A DNA stretch of 64,000 nt, from assembly GCF_905220415.1 (NCBI RefSeq), contig NC_059555.1:1302001-1366000 (forward strand). Direction: 5' to 3'. This DNA is from Colias croceus. Its lineage: Eukaryota; Arthropoda; Insecta; Lepidoptera; Pieridae. A model generated the notes under the pieces. The model was given only the letters and a program-made list of their open reading frames with translations, was not told the origin of the DNA and ran no database searches. Below, piece after piece: positions 9,073 through 22,106 of the stretch. The position numbers were made by a program, and so were the translations under genes. Within the stretch, counting starts at the first letter, position 1. The number at the start of each line of letters is the position of its first letter.

Positions 9073-12000
9073 CATAGACATTAATATGAGCGCACGTGGG
9101 CGACTCTCAGAACACGGGGAGAGCCGCGCTAAATAATAACATGTCACAGATACATCTCGACCTATAAATTGATTTAATTCTATGTCCTTTGTTAGTTTAA
9201 ACTTTAAATAGCTTAAAAAAAAGTTAATATTTGAAATGGATGGAAAAAATATGCGAGAGGCTGTATTTTTAAATTCCAAAATAATACTAGGTACTTAGGT
9301 ACAATAATTTAGATCTAAAATAATGATGATAAAAATATGTTTTGCAAGTCAATGAAAAATAATTTATCTCATGCTGCCCAGATTTGAATGGATTTTTATG
9401 CATATAATTGATTGCAGAAAGACAATTAAATCGCAGTAATGAAGGATTGGTGAAAATAATAGAAACCAATTGAAAGAAAATTACTTTAGATAATTATAAA
9501 CTTCATGTTTGAACTTTGAATAGATACACATACAAACGAAACTCATTTACTCACATCATCTTAATAAAATAATACTGGAAAGTGGAAACTAAAGAAATAC
9601 TTATGAATGCCATTGAAAATCCTTTACTTCCCGGTAACCTTAAACAGACCTTAATAAAAACATAAATATAAATACGATCCGAAAACAAACAAAAAACGTT
9701 GTAATCTATTAACACCAGTGGCCTGGGTCCAAACGACCGCGTATAGATTTTTAATTTATATCCATTTTACGAACTGTTAATTTACGACCTGAAAAATGAC
9801 ACGCCAAAACCACCCTTATGTTACTGAAAATAGGAACTTAAAAATAATTCCTTACAAGTCGATTTACCAAGTCAGATTTTAATTTGCTGTCCGTATAGTT
9901 ACGGGTGATTGATTTTAAACCGTATTCCCTTGTGATAAGGTGTACTATGCATATTTGAAGTTTATCAATATTATGCATTTCTCAGGTATTTCTTACACGC
10001 GGAGGGTCCGCAATAAATAAATATCCACACGGTTTGACAAATGAATGAACAAGACAGTTAAAGACGCGTTTGTGCCCAGGGGTCTGTTAGACCCGTGTAG
10101 TGTTTTGCTGTCGCTTTTAATTCCTTTCATTTGTGGGTGTGGTGATTAGTAAGTGGTCGCTTTAAAGATTTGAAACTATGGAAAATAATCTTTAACACAT
10201 CTATGATCAAGTGCACCCAGCACCGTGGAAAGGTTAAGAAAACAGAAAAGGAAAATTCTAGATAGATATATATTTTTGCAATATAATTAACCATTGTATA
10301 TAAAATATAAAAATTGTAGGCTTTTGGATTTTAACCGGAAAGCAAACCATACTTTTTCCTTGCTTCATGACTTATAAATTATAATATACTACTCATAAAA
10401 CGCTTTTCTTGCATCTATAAACGGTCAAATAAACTTTATTTCGACAAATCCAACACACTCAAAATTTACAAGTCATCTTTCAACGCCATATTTTAACACT
10501 CACCCCTTTTAACAACTCTCCTTCTAATATCAAATATGACTAACAAAATATTGTCTCCAAGCCAATGACCCACCTATGCACACCACGTTGAGACAATACA
10601 AGAATCACCACATTAAGATGGCCCCGATAGCCAGCTTGGTGTATTTTATGAAAATTTATGTCTTATTCCAACTTCTTGGAATTTATTAATCGGCTAATAT
10701 GAATTCCTTGAACGTTTACCGAAACGAAACTGATATTTTTGTACGGTGATTTGTGTGTTTGATAGCGGTTTTTATTTGAGTACGTCAACGGTGAGGCTGG
10801 GTGATTTGTAGTGTATCTAGTTTATGGCCTTTTTAGTGGATTAATGGACAATTTGTTGTGTATTGATGTATGTTTCCTTTGTGTAAACAATAGTGTTATT
10901 TATTGCTAAATGTATGAGTTTCTAGATTTAACAAATTATAAGGTGTATTTGGGGTTAAAATTAATTCCCTGTTTGTTGAGTTTGTAATAATTTCGAACAT
11001 TTATTATCTTTTGGCAATATTTTTTCAAAGTAAAACGATCCCATGTTCGTCATCATTAGGTATACATCACTTTTGGTAACATTTTATTACTTAGATACAT
11101 AGTATTTTGCTTCTATTAAAATTATGCAAAAATCAGTTAAATCGCCTCCAACAGACTACCCATTCAAAAATTTATATTATTCAGCCCCTTTTAAGCGTTC
11201 TGAAACTGTTAGTTTTTTCAATAATTGAACATCAACCAACAAACAATAATTCAAGAATCAAATTTAATTAAAAATCACAATCCCATACACAATCCCATAC
11301 ACAATTACGCTAAATTCGATTTGCGCACGCGCACAATAATAAGCCACAATTCGATTACTATCTAATTAGAGGGTAGTCGGAGAAGTAATTGAGCTACTGG
11401 TCTTACCGGCGTCATTGCTGTCTCTTTCACTCTTGATTTAAACGCTATCTCTATCCCGCTTTGGTTCTATTCGAATTGTTTTGTTCGATTTTTGAATGCA
11501 AGGACGGGATTGGTACTTATTTTTAGTGTGGCGGTTTTTTTTATGTTTATATTTATTTAGCAAGTTGTTTATTTAAATGGCATCTATTATTAAAATACAG
11601 ATTAACGATAAATGGATAAATACGTGTTATCATTTTAACTGTAGGTTAAACTAGTTACAAAATTTATGAAATTTAAATACATAGAATTATCATTTTGCAT
11701 AATTGATACATGATAGTTTAGTTCTTCAAAAATAAATTACAAAATTTACAACAGATGATCATTGTTCCTCAACAAATTCAACTATCACATACCTACATAC
11801 GAAAGCAATTTATACCCAATAGGTATCTACATCGTATCATCAAATACCCATTTTGACGCACAAAACCCAGTAGTCGATATAAACCGTCTTGGTAATAAAT
11901 CCAACAAAAACCGAATGATGATTGTCGAGATCAAAGGCGCCGCCGAATCGATTCCGACTCGATTTGCCTGCCGTAATTATCCTTACTCGATTTTTATTTC

Positions 12001-13656
12001 GATTCCGGCTACTGTTTGTTTAATGTGATATTGGAAAGTTTGTATTGATGTTTTCTTAATACTTTATGAGGTTCAGATATGTCAATGACCTCTAGCTGTT
12101 AAATGTGACGAGGTTTTTTTGTAGAAAATGAAAAAAGAAATATGACAAGATTATTTTTTAATATTCAAAAAAATTTTAACATTTTTATTGTAAGTCCCTA
12201 CTTAATTAGTTGCAATATGGTAAATGGATCTATGAAATAAATAATACACTAGAGGAATAAGTTATTAATCTAAGGCGGTATAGGTATAAACCAAAATTTA
12301 AAAGTATAGCTTGCCAATAGATGGCGGTAGCTACCTGCGTGTGCGCATTTTGGAACTTTAAGATGTCTTTTAAGTTTTAAACATTTAAGGAAATATAAAT
12401 TTCCATTTGTACATATTATATAGATAATAATATAAACTGTGTTCTGTGTCCTACAAAATTTTTAATCATCATCCATTCATAAACTGACCGCGATTGAAGT
12501 TGCTTAACCCATTCGTTACCGTATGTTTTTGTTGTTTTTTTAACCAAACCCGTACAGAAAGATTAGCGAAAAAATCTTCAAATAATAGTCGAAAAACCAC
12601 AGGATAGCACTTCTAATTAAACAGATCACCAGACAAGTATAAAGGAAGTAACATACATACACCGGCAACACTTGTCAATAAAGCCAGGTGTTTTGGGGGT
12701 ATAGAATTCAAACAAAAAAACTGAATTCAAGATCAATGACAATACGTCATGGGTGTTAGTCTAAGAGATGGTTAATTTTATGCTGATTTGATTACGATTT
12801 TTAAATAATATTTAAAATTGTCGCGTCGCTGTATCTGTTACCATACTTATGGAAAATTGGTTATGAATTTGTGTGTGCATGTCGGGTAAGTGTTAGATAA
12901 TAAGTAACTGTCAGAACAATATTTGCCGGGTCAGTTAGTATACAATTAGTAATGTTTCTATTTCAGGGATGTTAGTAGTTAAGCCTTTAATTGAAAGTTA
13001 CACTTTAATACAATTAGAAATAAATAATGTATATTCCACCTTTTTCAGTGCCTTTTACTAGTGTGCATATAATGTACGTTGTATTATTAAATTTTGAAAC
13101 AGAATTGACATGCATAATGAGTAAAATTGTAATCCTTTTTTCTAAACATTTTACTCATTGGAAATCTCGTAGTTCTCTCCTGGTCTCTTTACATTAATTA
13201 TGATATAAATTACCTATGTCATCTATTTTAATACTAATATGTTATCGGACATCTTATACAACACAACAGTAGCTTACACCTCATGAAAATCGTTTCAAAG
13301 TTAGCTCAGTAAAATCCATCAGGTAACTTGACAAGGGTGGCTAAATAAAATCTTATCGCGATTTTCACGATAATAGGTTCAATAATTTCTGCATAACAGA
13401 TTTACGAACAAAATTTTCCACCAGCTCTCAGACTATAGCTTATCCCACGATATTTTTATACTTTTTTGTCCAAATGTCAACGTGTCGATAAAAAAGCTTC
13501 GGTATTGTCGTTTTTGTGTGCTAGTATTCGACTTAAGAGGATTATTTGTGATTTTTTACAAATTTACCTGAATTTACACTTGACATAGTACGATATTGAC
13601 AAAATATAATACTAGCTTGTATCCGCTACTTTACTCGCAAGTCGCAACAACACTAA
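9073..13656. other. No gene recognised
   Basis: About 4.6 kb of AT-rich DNA without a recognisable exon, RNA gene or repeat family. Short open frames on both strands have no conserved motif. A small GGGTCT-GTT-AGACCC hairpin occurs near 10,080. A less AT-rich block at about 11,330-11,480 could be a conserved non-coding element but cannot be judged from sequence alone. Confidence 0.5.
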
Positions 13657-14351
13657 GGCCCAGATTCACAATCGTGACTTTACTTTAGAGCAAAAGAGTC
13701 TTCACAAAGTAAACTTTGTATGACCGAAGTTTACTTTCAACATATTTAATTTCAGAGACAATTGCTTGACTTTCCTAAGAAAAGTACGGCCCCAAAGTAA
13801 AGTACAGGGTAAGACTTGTAACTGTTACGTTATACGCATAATTTATGTTTTTGAGAACATACCTATTATTAAATTAAGTTATATTTCCATAATTATTATT
13901 TTATATCAAAAATTAAATGTTTAGAAAAAAAAACCATTATTTAGGAAGATTATAGTAGAAATATCAAAAACCGGTAGACACAGCAAAATTTGTCAGAAAA
14001 ATATAATAATGTTATAAGACAAACGAAACGATGCAACGATCAACAATCAACAAAAAAAATGTCACATAAATCGACATGACGTTTCAATCTATAACCCAAC
14101 CATATTAAAATGTGTTTCTGTTCTAGGAAATTGGTTTAAAATGAAGGCCTACATGATTTATACGCATAGTCATGTAAAGTTTACTTTGAGACCAAAGTCA
14201 TGATTATCGGCTCCTTAGCCTTTACTAATATAAGTAAAGTACAGTTTCTGGAAAGTAAAGATGAGCTTGACACGACTAAGAAATATATTTTTTGGTGAAA
14301 GTAGATCTTTCCATCAAAGTAAAGTTAAAGTGCGATCTATGAATCTCGGCC
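13657..14351. mobile_element. 695-bp non-autonomous DNA element (GGCC-AGATTCA TIRs)
   Basis: The left end, GGCCCAGATTCACAATCG followed by ACTTTACTTT, pairs imperfectly with the right end read on the minus strand, GGCCGAGATTCATAGATCG followed by ACTTTAACTTTACTTT. Flanks are TAA on the left and TGA on the right, consistent with a decayed 3-bp TWA duplication of the PIF/Harbinger type. The motif AAAGTAAA or its complement recurs at least six times near both ends, suggesting subterminal binding sites. No transposase remains. Confidence 0.65.
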
Positions 14352-15086
14352 TGAGATTGAGGACCACGTTGCCTAACAAGGTAAAAACAGTTCTAAAATT
14401 TTATACATTTCAATTTTTAATCACGGAATTGATTATGTTAGTTTGGCTTAAAGTAGGAAAATTATATAATGAAAATTATCCTATCTGGATGAAAATTTGC
14501 ACAGAGATAGATTAGTTAGCATGACACAAATGATTATTTTCTGCAACAAATGCTAAGTATTATAAATGGTAGCTGGTATATCGTATCGTACCTAAAATCG
14601 TAACGTATAAAAACAACGTGTAATTTATTACTGTATGAAAATTGAAAACGGATACTATCCTTATATAATATAAAGTATAAACAGAGACAGAAATAAACCT
14701 TTCAAAACACTTGAAAATTCGATCAATTTTATTTCCTCCACCACGAATCGATCCCAGAATCGTCTGAAAGCATTAAGAGAAAGTGCTCATTTCTGCAATT
14801 TAATCTGAGTACAATAAACTTCAATATCGTATAAAAGTATGCCGAAATGGGAAGCATATTTATCCACAAATACATTTCAAATCTGACTCCTATCACAGGG
14901 TGTTAAGACTGATATCCGCGTAGCAAGGAAAAGCAAGTTCATATTGTCGCATCCATAGCATTTCTTTATCAATCACGTAGACAAAAACGGTGGCATCGAA
15001 CGCGGAGTCACTTACATTAATGACGGTTACCCCGTACAGCCTGACAAAGATTAAACTGCAGATATGACAAAGGTAAAACAAGAAAA
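14352..15086. other. No gene recognised
   Basis: AT-rich. A 62-codon minus-strand open frame at 14,893-15,081 has a plausible amino-acid mix but no motif or splice context that would support a gene. Confidence 0.45.
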
Positions 15087-15346
15087 AAACGATGAATTAA
15101 CTATTTTCCATGGTCACAAACTAAAAGAAAACTCTTTTATATAAATCAATTGAAACAAAGTCGGATTCTGAATGTACAGGATAAGTCTGATATGGAAACT
15201 ATATTTACAGATGAAAAAGATTTATTAGATGAGATAAAGTTTGACGAATTATTTCTCAAACTTTACTTTTAGAGATTTCGATGAATACGATGAATTTTGT
15301 AATCCCTTTGAAAATTTTCAACCGAACAAAGATTTTGTTCTGTTAT
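15087..15346 (+). pseudogene. Possible decayed coding segment, acidic protein
   Basis: A plus frame is open from about 15,090 to the TAG near 15,270 and reads DKSDMETIFTDEKDLLDE then IKFDELFLKLYF. After the stop, another frame continues in the same style (DFDEYDEFCNPFENFQPNKD) to about 15,346. The acid-rich, low-Asn/Lys-repeat composition differs from the chance frames nearby, and the frame switch would indicate decay. No family is recognised. This is inference from composition only. Confidence 0.25.
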
Positions 15347-16877
15347 AATCATGTTTTATCGAGAAATAAAACTACTTCGTACTAACCAACCTCTTATCAA
15401 CCTATTACACAGTAAAACATGTGCCACATCTGCACCAAACATAATCTTTGCGCAATCGTCATTTTGCCATTAAGGCCGCCCTCGAATCATTTGCCGATTG
15501 TTTTCTAACGAAGATAGTACAGCTAGATGAAATGTCTCCTCATTGTACATCGACTGTTTATTGATATTAAAACGATGCTCTTTATCCCCACCTACCGTTT
15601 GATTCTTTGTAGTCGAAACGTACCTTGGGGTATTTTGTATTCGCTTATGTGGAATTTCAATGGCCTAATGTATTGGTTGTTTTTGAAAAACGAATGAATA
15701 TGACTTGATACGTATTTTACGCTTCATATGGAGTGTTATTCTGAAGAATAGAGAGGTAACAGAAGTTTTACTAAAGATTATTTTATTCTTAGTGTGAGTG
15801 TTTTTCAGGAACCCCGAAGTGGTTGAAAAGCTTCCGTGAAAGGAAGTTATAATAATATTATGTCAATGCCATGATGGCCACAAGTTGCAACAGTTTAATT
15901 TAACAGGTATTGATTTTTGTTAAATAAATGCTTTGCTACTATTGTCGTAGACTGTAGAGTGATGGTAATTAAATATAATTTCCTACATTTAAACATTTTT
16001 ATATTTGAAACAGTTGTTCCTGAACTTAGCAAACAAACGCGAGCTGTACAAAATTATTAATAAAGGTTGTATAGATGCAAACTGCTTGAATAAAACATAC
16101 CACTACCAATAAATCTATTTCCACGTATCAAACAACAAACGGACCGACACACAAAAAACATATTGCATATTCCAAGGTTACAAATTACAATATAATAAAA
16201 CTAATATATTATAACATTTCTATGCGATTGAAACGGTCATTAGTCAATATCAGGATTTTAACGTCTTCATGTAGGTTTTTTACGCGATTTTGAACCTTAT
16301 TGTTATGAAAGAACTTCGATATAAACTGTAAGGTTGAAGTGACAAAAAACACGAAGCCTTCCATCAAAATAATGACTTTATTTAACATTGACAATAACAT
16401 ATCGCGTATGGTATTGTATGCTAGTCGGGTATAAGTAGGTGATTTTGTGATGTAGGGTAAAGGAACTGATGGTGGTATATTTGATGAAATACCAGAAGAA
16501 TGAAGGGGTAATCATTATAAATAGCAAAAATTATGCAAGACATAATTGTTGCGAGTACCTAGTTTGCCGTTCTTTTAAGTTTCGAAGACCATTAAAAGCT
16601 CTTTTTTTAAAGTTCGGAATTGAAATGTGTAGTCAAATTAATATTATTGAATGGATCAGTATTCAAATAAATTAAATAGGTACTAAATATACATAAGCAT
16701 ACGTCTAACCACAAATTTGATAACGCGAAAATGTATCAATTCAGAATTTGAAAATAGAACATATAAATATTATTATTCTGAGCGTTGGTAAGTCTTGGGA
16801 CTATTTTTCAACAACCCGCATCGGGTCATTTATTGTTTACATTTTTAAACATAAGTTCTCATGCAAGTGTAATTGTA
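15347..16877. other. No gene recognised
   Basis: AT-rich sequence. A somewhat GC-richer patch at about 15,470-15,560 is unexplained. Open frames at 16,209-16,400 (minus) and 16,469-16,675 (plus) carry no recognisable features. Confidence 0.5.
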
Positions 16878-17079
16878 ATCTATACTAATATTATAAAGCT
16901 GAAGAGTCTGTTTGTTTGTTTGAATGCGCTAATCTCGGGAACTACTGTTCCGATTTGAAAAAATATTTATTTGTTATATAGCCCATTTATCGAGGAAGGC
17001 CATACATCATATTATATATCATCTCGCTAAGACCAACAGGAGCGAAGCACTGTGGGTGAAACCGCGGAGCACAGCTAGT
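16878..17079 (-). mobile_element. Short retroposon, family B
   Basis: Read on the minus strand it begins AGCTGTGCTCCGCGGTTTCACCC, carries CTCCTGTTGGTCTTAGCG, CGATAAATGGGCTAT and AGTAGTTCCCGAGAT-type words and ends TTATAATATTAGTATAGAT. Family B shares the tail and the TAGC start with family A but has a different body. Confidence 0.8.
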
Positions 17080-17086
17080 CTATAAA

Positions 17087-17270
17087 TCCATACTAATATT
17101 ATAAATGCGAAAGTAACTCTGTCTGTCTGTCTGTTACTTAATCACACCTAAACTACTGGACCGATTTGCATGAAATTTGGTATGGAGATATTTTGATACC
17201 CGAGAAAGGACATAGGCTACCTTTTATTGCGAAATATGTACCACGGGCGAAGCCGGGGCGGACCACTAGT
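17087..17270 (-). mobile_element. Short retroposon, family C
   Basis: On the minus strand the head is GGTCCGCCCCGGCTTCGCCC. The body includes AAAGGTAGCCTATGTCC and GGTATCAAAATATC, then a CAGACAGACAGAGTTACTTT stretch and the tail TATAATATTAGTATGGA. It lies 7 bp from the family B copy before it, in the same orientation. Confidence 0.8.
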
Positions 17271-17570
17271 AAATAATATTTAAACATACCACACTAAGCA
17301 CATTTACCCTATCCAATTCGACACAAAGATACAAATTGTCTAAGCAGATATCCAATAAAGCATTGAGATCTGTCATTGACGAGACAATGGTCGCGGGTTC
17401 GATTCTGATGCCTGGATTAGAGGGATTGTACATTGTTTCATATTTAAATAGATTCATTGTTCATTGAATACCATTGGGCTGGATAAATCGATGGTGATCC
17501 ATTTTTGGAATGTCCCTTTTGGATATTGTGGATGAAAAGGATTTAATTCCAATCACATAATAAAGATATT

Positions 17571-17690
17571 TGATGTGAAACTTTTTTAGGCGCGTTGAGA
17601 GTAAAATTTCAAGGACGCGTCATGACAATACCGTCACGTCATGGATTGATTTTTGTATCTTTGAATCTTGCCAAATAAGTTTCACTTCTG
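17571..17690 (+). mobile_element. MITE, GAAGTGAAACTTC family
   Basis: Ends TGATGTGAAACTTTTT and AAGTTTCACTTC are inverted repeats. The interior has the family words GTAAAATTTCAAGG, CGCGTCATGACAATACCGTC and TATCTTTGAATCTTGCC. About 120 bp, no coding capacity. Confidence 0.75.
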
Positions 17691-18190
17691 ACACGTATGC
17701 TCGGCACACGTGCAAACATTATGAGTGCAACAGAATTCGATTGCCAATGAACTGAACTGAATACCATTAAAAATTGAATTTATATTAAAAATTTAAATAT
17801 AGATTGATGGCACAAAAATTATGTAGCAGCATTATACAGGGTGTAATCGTTAAGTGTGCACAAGCGATTATTCCGTAACTATTGCAGATACCAAAAAACT
17901 TTAAACTGATATCGAAAGTACTTAACCTAATGAGTAAAATGGCCATAATAAATTTTTAAAAATAAAACGAGAAATATCCAAAAATGTTACATTAAACGCT
18001 CCCATACATTTTATTTCCCATACATTTTGTATTCATAGCAGATTTTCGAAGTGATGTCCTCATTGTGAAATACAATGAGGAGCTCTATTTACAGTTTCTA
18101 AATGAACTTCCCTTCAAATTTGCGAAGTAATTAAAGCAGAAAACCAAAAAAAGAAAGAAAAAGCTAAAATCTTTCATATTAAATGTACTA

Positions 18191-19092
18191 GGTTGATCCA
18201 AAAGTAATGATAATTGGGTATTTCCTGTGCACATAAAAATATAAAACAAATGTTTTTTGCTTGCTCATGTATTCACTAAGTAATCACAAAAAAATCATAT
18301 CAACAGGCCACGTTTCCAATTATTTACATTAATTTGAATGTGAACCGTGCGTGCCAGAATGTTTCCCGACGAAAAGAAGAAACAACGATTCGACATGTAG
18401 AGGGTAAATTTCTAAATTTTTAATGATATCAGGATAATTTTTTGTCACGTTTTGTGATCATGGACGTTACCCGAGTTCACCATGTTTATGCTGAAACCAA
18501 AAAAACAATCAATGTCCTGGATGCGAGCTTCCAAAGTGACGATGAAGAAATTCAAAGTGAAAATCAGTAGGTTAGATTAAAGCGGTAGTTTTTTGGGACG
18601 CTGAAGGAATAATTATGGTGGAATATTTTAAAAAGGTAGCCACTTTATTGGGCTCTTACTAAACAGACCAAATTAAAAGATTGCGGTAGGTTAGTAAGGA
18701 AAAGAGACATGGCAAACTGCGGACCTGAACGCTGTTTCACCAAGACAACGCACCAGATCACAAAGCGTCAGTTGCGATGGCTGCCATTCAAAAATCGGCA
18801 TTCCAAATCTTTGAACACCTACCCTGTTTTTTAGATCTAGCTCCTATTTACTTTTATCTCTTTCCTCGGTACAAGAAACACTTTCTTAGCAATAAATTAT
18901 TTTAAGACGACAGCGAAGTGATGGCCGCGTGGAGGGGTTTTTGTGGATGAAGTCAAAGTTTTTTTTTTTTAAGTTTAGGAAAAAAAATATTGAAGTATAT
19001 TTTCTAGTTAGAAGACTACCTAGAGAACTACATAATTATTATAACTGTAATGACCTTGTTTAATATTGATTATCATTACTTTTAGATCAACC
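18191..19092 (+). mobile_element. mariner element relic nested in the long-TIR element
   Basis: TIRs GGTTGATCCAAAAGTAATGA (18,191) and its near-complement ending at 19,092, with TA at 18,189-18,190 and a mutated CA on the right. At 902 bp it is shorter than an intact mariner (about 1.3 kb), so it carries internal deletions. It sits wholly inside the non-TIR part of the 17.8-19.3 kb element and is therefore younger. Confidence 0.88.
18350..18960 (+). pseudogene. Decayed mariner transposase
   Basis: Frames are broken by stops and frameshifts, but conserved blocks are readable: TKKQSMSW-like and KKFKV segments near 18,490-18,560, VFWDAEGIIMVEYF near 18,588-18,630, FHQDNAPDHKASVAMAAIQK at 18,735-18,794 and DLAPIYFYLFPR near 18,834. 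The FHQDNAP aspartate (codon 18,744-18,746) is the second catalytic Asp. Exactly 35 codons on, where mariner has the third Asp of D,D34D, the codon at 18,849-18,851 is TAC (Tyr). The protein acted by cut-and-paste at TA sites. This copy cannot be active. Confidence 0.9.
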
Positions 19093-19300
19093 CATGAACA
19101 TGGGATATTCGTATCTCATACTAAATGTATGGGAGGGTTTCAAGTTAATTTTGTAGATATTTCTCGTTTTATTTTTAAAAATTTATTAAGGCCATTTTAC
19201 TCATTAGGTTAAATACTTTCGATATCAGTTTAAAGTTTTTTGATATCTGTAATAGTTACGGAATAATCGCCTGTGCACACTTAACGATTACACCCTGTAT

Positions 19301-20044
19301 ATGTAGAATAATGTCAAAAATAGACAAAATAAAAAATCCCTATAATTTGGTATTTATTTTATATTTCGAGTCGCATATAAGGATTTATTTATTTAGTACA
19401 TAGCTTACATACGTTTACATCATTGCATTTCTATTTTATAGAGAAATTACTAATAGTAAAAATAATAATATGACGGTATTTGAATATTTAAGTTTTAAAT
19501 TTTTATTACCATTACATTCAATCCCACATCGAATCCCACGAACCCCATTATCCCACTTTAGATATTTAACCAAAGAATTAGGTACAGTGGTAACAAATGA
19601 CCGTCTGTATCGGCCGATGTTCGATTTCAAAGATTATCTATCAAGAGGACAGTATCTTTGTATTTATCGGTACACTGGGTATACAGGGTGCTCTAAAATG
19701 TTAGTGGTATTTTAATTTAGGTTTATTTTTGATGGGATTTGTTGAGAAACTGATACGAGTGCCGAGTTGAATGTGTATGTGTAAGTAGTTATATTGCTCT
19801 TATTTAAAAACAAATCGTTTATGTAAAATATTGATTTAGAGACTTTAAAAGTAGAACACTGAACAGCTCAGTATGAGCTTCTTTTACCATATACAGTAAC
19901 ATGCAGGAAACAATAAGTATTACAGACATGTTAAATTCATATATTATCTCGTCGGATATATGCTGCCTCATCACCTAAGCAACTTAACCGATTTCAATGA
20001 AATTGGTATAACACTGACTTCACACAGAGCACTTTTATCCCAAT
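19301..20044. other. No gene recognised
   Basis: AT-rich. Overlapping frames at 19,436-19,630 (minus) and 19,470-19,715 (plus) show no motif. A TACAGGGTG word at about 19,682 resembles the start of TA-target transposons, but no partner end was found. Confidence 0.5.
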
Positions 20045-20305
20045 AACTTAAACAACGCCACCATATCCTATCTAAACACATTTTAATCAATAACTAATAA
20101 CATTCTGTAAATACCGATGGTCCGCGATTACATCAATACATCGGATTCCTAACTTTAATTGTGCCACCATAACTCCGAAATTAAGCACATTATAACCAAT
20201 AAATAAAACACAAAATATGCGCATATTTATCCACTTAATTTAAAAATGAACAACCTGTATACACCGATGGTCTGATTGCATCAATACATCGGATCCGGTA
20301 GGCGA
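20045..20305 (+). repeat. Two diverged direct repeats around an ACCGATGGTC...CATCAATACATCGGAT core
   Basis: GCCACCATA ... ACACATTTTAATCAATAA ... CCGATGGTCCGCGATTACATC AATACATCGGAT at about 20,053-20,150 is followed by a related unit at about 20,162-20,295 (GCCACCATA, GCACATTATAACCAATAA, CCGATGGTCTG, CATCAATACATCGGAT). Each core has complementary CCGATG and CATCGG ends. Confidence 0.55.
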
Positions 20306-22106
20306 TACTAATCGGACTGGGCTCCGATCAATCAACGGACGCCAATACTTTATCTTGCCGGAGTGTGAATCTAATCTAAATATGTATAAATAGAATTAAA
20401 GACGTGGTTTCGAAATAACTGTTTTCTCAACTGTTTAGACAAAAATAAAACACTTTATATTTTACTTTAAAGCTTCAGTAACTAAAACAAACACTATTTT
20501 TTATGTCTGTCCGTCTGTTTATCACAATTAGCTTTTTAGATCACATGAATAGTTATTTTAATCCCCAATATAGGCTGGGTTGTTTTTCCTAATTTTAAGG
20601 GCCTTCTAAATTATAGTTTTCTTTAGATTGAATAAATACTTATGTATTTGAACCTACAACCAACATACATAGTTGAAAACAGATACTTTAAAAACTAGAT
20701 TTTCCCCTAGATATTTTGTTAAAAATTTTTATTTACCTGTCCGCGCATACCTACCAAACCAGTGATCTAAGATCATCCCAAAATCGATGTTATACAATCT
20801 ATCATATCGAATCATAATAATGAGACATCCATATTAATGATAAAAAATCACCGGACGTTCAAAATGAAGCTACTGTAAGCCAAAACTATTAATCAAAATT
20901 TAAACTTATGCATCGTAAAAACAATCTTATAATAGAGGGATAAGGTTCAAATTTGCGTGTGTAAAAATTGAAGTTTTAAGATGAATTAGATGTTTTTTGG
21001 CTTCAAATGCATCGATTGTGTCAATGAAATTCTTTGAAGATGGACATATCCTGTTAAAGGTTATGTTAGAGAAGATTCTAATATGAACTTTTAAGCTTTG
21101 GAAATAAGGTATAATTTTGTGTGCAAAATAATTTTTATAAATATCAAAGAATTATTTAAACGAAAAAAATATGATTTTTAGTTCCTAATATTTATATTTC
21201 TTATATTATGTACCTAGTATGAAAATACTATAAGTATATAACTTTAGATGTTAAACAGACAAAGCCGCGAGATGAAGTAAGAATATATTATTTTAATAAA
21301 CAAATAATACGAAACTAGCTTTTACAGTAACAAATAAAAAAATCAAGGAAATCGTTAATTAGGTATATCTCTAGGTTCTATAAATCAAATAAACGATTTT
21401 ATTTCCATAAATCATCATTATTTCTGACATTGAGGGCAATTAAAATGACGCACCGTTTATCAATACATATTTATTATTTCTTTAGATTTTATTTTAAATT
21501 TCCTCTTTTTGAAATAAATTAACGGTTAAGAAGGTGTAAATACACTCGTCTCATCATTAAACGTCTAAATCATTATTTTTTATTAGTTGCAAAAAAATAA
21601 TGTGCTAAAAAAGTTATTTTGTAGAAATTACTTCTTGAATGTTCCGTTTTTGTTTAATCTAATTTCATCGTATAATTATTAATATAAAAATTACTTTTCA
21701 AGATCATCCTGAATATGTTATATAAAAAGATAAATTGAAATTTAAATGATATTATTACCTATGAGCATTAAAACTATTTACTGTAAATGTAATATAATAT
21801 ATTCCGTCTTTTTTTAGTAAATTCACCAGGAACCAAACCCTAGACCGAAACATCGATAAAGTACAAAATGCATAATAATGTTAATATGCATTATGCAATG
21901 ATTTATTGAATATTCCCGCGCAAAATGTCACCTCCGCCCACGTACAGTCCGATCGAGAAGTGCTTACGATAAATAAAATTAAAATACAATATTTGATTGA
22001 ATTGAGCGCTAAAATGGTGCTAAAAACTTGTTCAAATATCTATTTAGTTTATTAGGATAGGTACTTTTCAGCGGGTTTGTTGTTTGTTCACTGATTCGTT
22101 AGTATT
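20306..22106. other. No gene recognised
   Basis: AT-rich DNA with no recognisable coding, RNA or repeat feature. An inverted AATGCAT / ATGCATT pair lies near 21,867-21,895. Confidence 0.5.

Larger units (their letters stand above)
17837..19298. mobile_element. TA-flanked DNA transposon with 144-bp TIRs, interrupted by mariner
   Basis: Begins ACAGGGTGTAATCGTTAAGT and ends with the complement of the same sequence, flanked by TA on both sides. The inverted repeats run 17,836-17,979 and 19,156-19,299 and differ at only a handful of positions. TA target and long TIRs place it near the Tc1/mariner group. The original element is only about 550 bp without the nested mariner and has no recognisable transposase, so it is a non-autonomous derivative. 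Confidence 0.88.

Noticed and set aside
14893..15081. 62-codon minus-strand frame with a protein-like residue mix
   Set aside because: No family resemblance or supported splice sites; kept only as part of an unassigned stretch.
19675..19715. Start of another TA-target transposon (TACAGGGTG)
   Set aside because: No matching inverted end was found downstream.
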